Source: Verrucomicrobiota bacterium
GTDB lineage: Bacteria; Verrucomicrobiota; Verrucomicrobiia; Limisphaerales; UBA1096
Length of the DNA: 6,937 bases
Assembly (NCBI GenBank): GCA_003972865.1
Contig: QOAX01000259.1
Span: 1 to 6,937, forward strand
Reading direction: 5' to 3'
A program made the position numbers and the translations under genes. Positions within the stretch are counted from its first letter, which is position 1. Each line of letters opens with the position of its first letter. Shown here piece after piece: positions 6,701-6,937 of the stretch. The notes below the pieces were generated by a model. It was given only the letters and a program-made list of their open reading frames with translations. It did no database searches and had not been told where the DNA came from.

Positions 6701-6937
6701 GTAGGCGGCAAAACCGTCGTCGTAGTCCACCTGAAGAACGAGCGACTCGGACATCAGCGGCTCCTTCAGCGTGAACTCGCGCCGGATCAGGACGGCCGTC
6801 GTGCCGAAGGGCAGTTCGGTCGCATCATCCTCATCCCCATACCCGAAACCGGCCGGGCCAACTGCGAACGCGCTGTCGTCGAAACCGACAGCCGTCCAGC
6901 CGATCGTGCTTTGCCTGTTGCCGGATCCGAGGAGATA
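3743..6937 (-). CDS. CotH-kinase-domain surface protein with C-terminal seven-motif beta-propeller (5' end outside window)
   Basis: The frame runs open to the window edge, giving 1064 codons in view. The methionine at 6754 is internal, because family-like sequence (GWTAVGFDDSAFAVGPAGFGYGD region) continues upstream, so the signal peptide is not visible. Residues below count from that Met. First comes a beta-sandwich with DYDDGFAAYLNG (10-21), then a lamin-tail-like segment (about 96-155; YLIAPDGSIADRVEY, TPTPGSAN). A chitobiase-C/FN3-like module (about 166-245; RFTTDGSNPDGSSRLY) follows. The CotH kinase domain (PF08757, about 250-620) shows FDKLVLRSNFND (342-353), GVFNVVERMDEEFF (393-406), LDWPHNNWY (475-483) and WDAEWGL (498-504). 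By family knowledge, conserved Asp residues of such motifs (here Asp476, Asp499) bind ATP-Mg. The C-terminal region (about 631-995) has seven HVVYR..DG.LHEL-type motifs, near 642, 693, 745, 788, 839, 917 and 967, as in a lectin-like seven-bladed propeller. CotH proteins phosphorylate secreted or coat proteins in Bacillus; the substrate here is unknown. It is followed by a coupled lipoprotein gene. Confidence 0.9.
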   Translation of the reverse strand, partial: YLLGSGNRQSTIGWTAVGFDDSAFAVGPAGFGYGDEDDATELPFGTTAVLIRREFTLKEPLMSESLVLQVDYDDGFAAYLNGTRVAAVNAPAGEPNLDSVARDGREAGFAERFDLSEHAGLLRQGKNVLAVAGLNTHRESSDMSLRIALGVLPAVCHANFRLKKEGGLLYLIAPDGSIADRVEYQRQVADQSLGRPATAPAVWGYFLTPTPGSANAGPQQPKPLKSRISFFPEPGAVGQGDKVRIRDKSSVTVDIRFTTDGSNPDGSSRLYREPVELVDSSLFRAAAFIGNERASPVVPATYLVGRRPALPVLSVSMKPADFLEVHLQSSARGRGSERPAFLEIFNPDGERVAATGFGFRLHGGAGRRGGLDIKKSYRAYFRGIYGDRRVDHPIIPEAGVKEFDKLVLRSNFNDGRSHGSYIRDQVIRDLHRDMGALSSCGSWYVLLVNSASHGVFNVVERMDEEFFASHLGPGEYDVIKTGETVLSGTRQGWDELRKFISTTDFSNPANYEELSRRVDIENFTSYVILNLWTLNLDWPHNNWYAARRVPDGKWIFLCWDAEWGLGGGPYDLDADPYAFIDSGGAYGHSLSRKLFFALIGNPGYSEYYQQEVRRHLNNALSPGNALRQVRRHRDAIAADIGHEFETRGYDEQQWHAKIAEIENFVRNCGDFFQRYTDEYFSYKTSPVIEDRVAMIEGEDGRRHVVYQAADGQLHELSVSPDGSRGRDSTITMLAKAPPAAGRPTACSLGPGDRRVFYRGKAGHLHALSRVAGGADAGAWRHTDLTAQLDIPVAGCDPSVVVLDGVPHIVYADDTARLREIWQDGKWRHHPLPAAPRPAGGIVVSHSERALHVTYRTMFGAACEQTLFLEAATEGRRSWSPRLIHRLPALGQPVGFNANGKRVIVFRAAEQWPSREPFVFDWIERNRQPDYRRYSGPRDTFVQALDRGHRFRDLEPIGTPAGQIVGNPCAIHDAKRNRDYLAYRDSAGHIREATRNGDAWRLTNPTTLAEAPPAAGEPSGLVSALTGSRYYVYRGREGDLHELCFDGSWSHRNLSAAKELKAEGK

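Noticed and set aside
6752..6754. ATG at 6754 as the true start of the CotH protein
   Set aside because: The same frame continues upstream to the window edge with sequence typical of this N-terminal sandwich (FDDSAF, GFGYGD), and no signal peptide follows the ATG.

Overview
The window is GC-rich (by eye roughly 60%) and carries secreted or lipid-anchored proteins of types common in Verrucomicrobiota and Planctomycetota: a CotH-kinase protein with lamin-tail-like and chitobiase-like modules, a DUF1223 lipoprotein, a lipoprotein of a conserved uncharacterised family, and a TIM-barrel amidohydrolase remnant. A verrucomicrobial (Limisphaerales/Pedosphaera-like) genome or metagenome contig is my best guess. 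It rests on protein style only, since no rRNA or tRNA is present.

Layout. Bases 1-142 hold no gene I can name. A minus-strand frame, open from an ATG at 126 to the window edge, may be the start of an outward-pointing gene. From about 143 to 1033 (plus) lies the C-terminal two thirds of an Amidohydrolase_2 protein. The part that should carry the HxH metal motif is missing, so this is probably a 5'-truncated gene. A 198-base gap with a candidate promoter precedes a 412-residue lipoprotein (1232-2470, plus) whose N-terminal half reads like a Gfo/Idh/MocA fold with a changed nucleotide-binding loop.

A 106-base convergent gap with a 14-base perfect palindrome separates it from a minus-strand pair that fills the rest of the window. 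Upstream in that pair is a very large CotH-kinase protein with a seven-motif C-terminal propeller (3743-6937, 5' end cut by the window). Its stop codon overlaps, as ATGA, the start of a lipoprotein that fuses ankyrin repeats to a DUF1223 thioredoxin-like domain (2577-3746).

How they may work together. The ATGA overlap makes the CotH-propeller protein and the ankyrin-DUF1223 lipoprotein a translationally coupled pair, so they probably act together in or beyond the envelope. One would phosphorylate or bind surface ligands, and the other would be a membrane-anchored CxxC protein with a protein-binding module. The plus-strand lipoprotein is convergent and need not be related. No CRISPR array, insertion sequence, tRNA or rRNA was seen. 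The most interesting points are the CotH-propeller architecture, the ankyrin-DUF1223 fusion coupled to it, the oxidoreductase-like lipoprotein, and an iterated CGCTTGGCCAAG palindrome.
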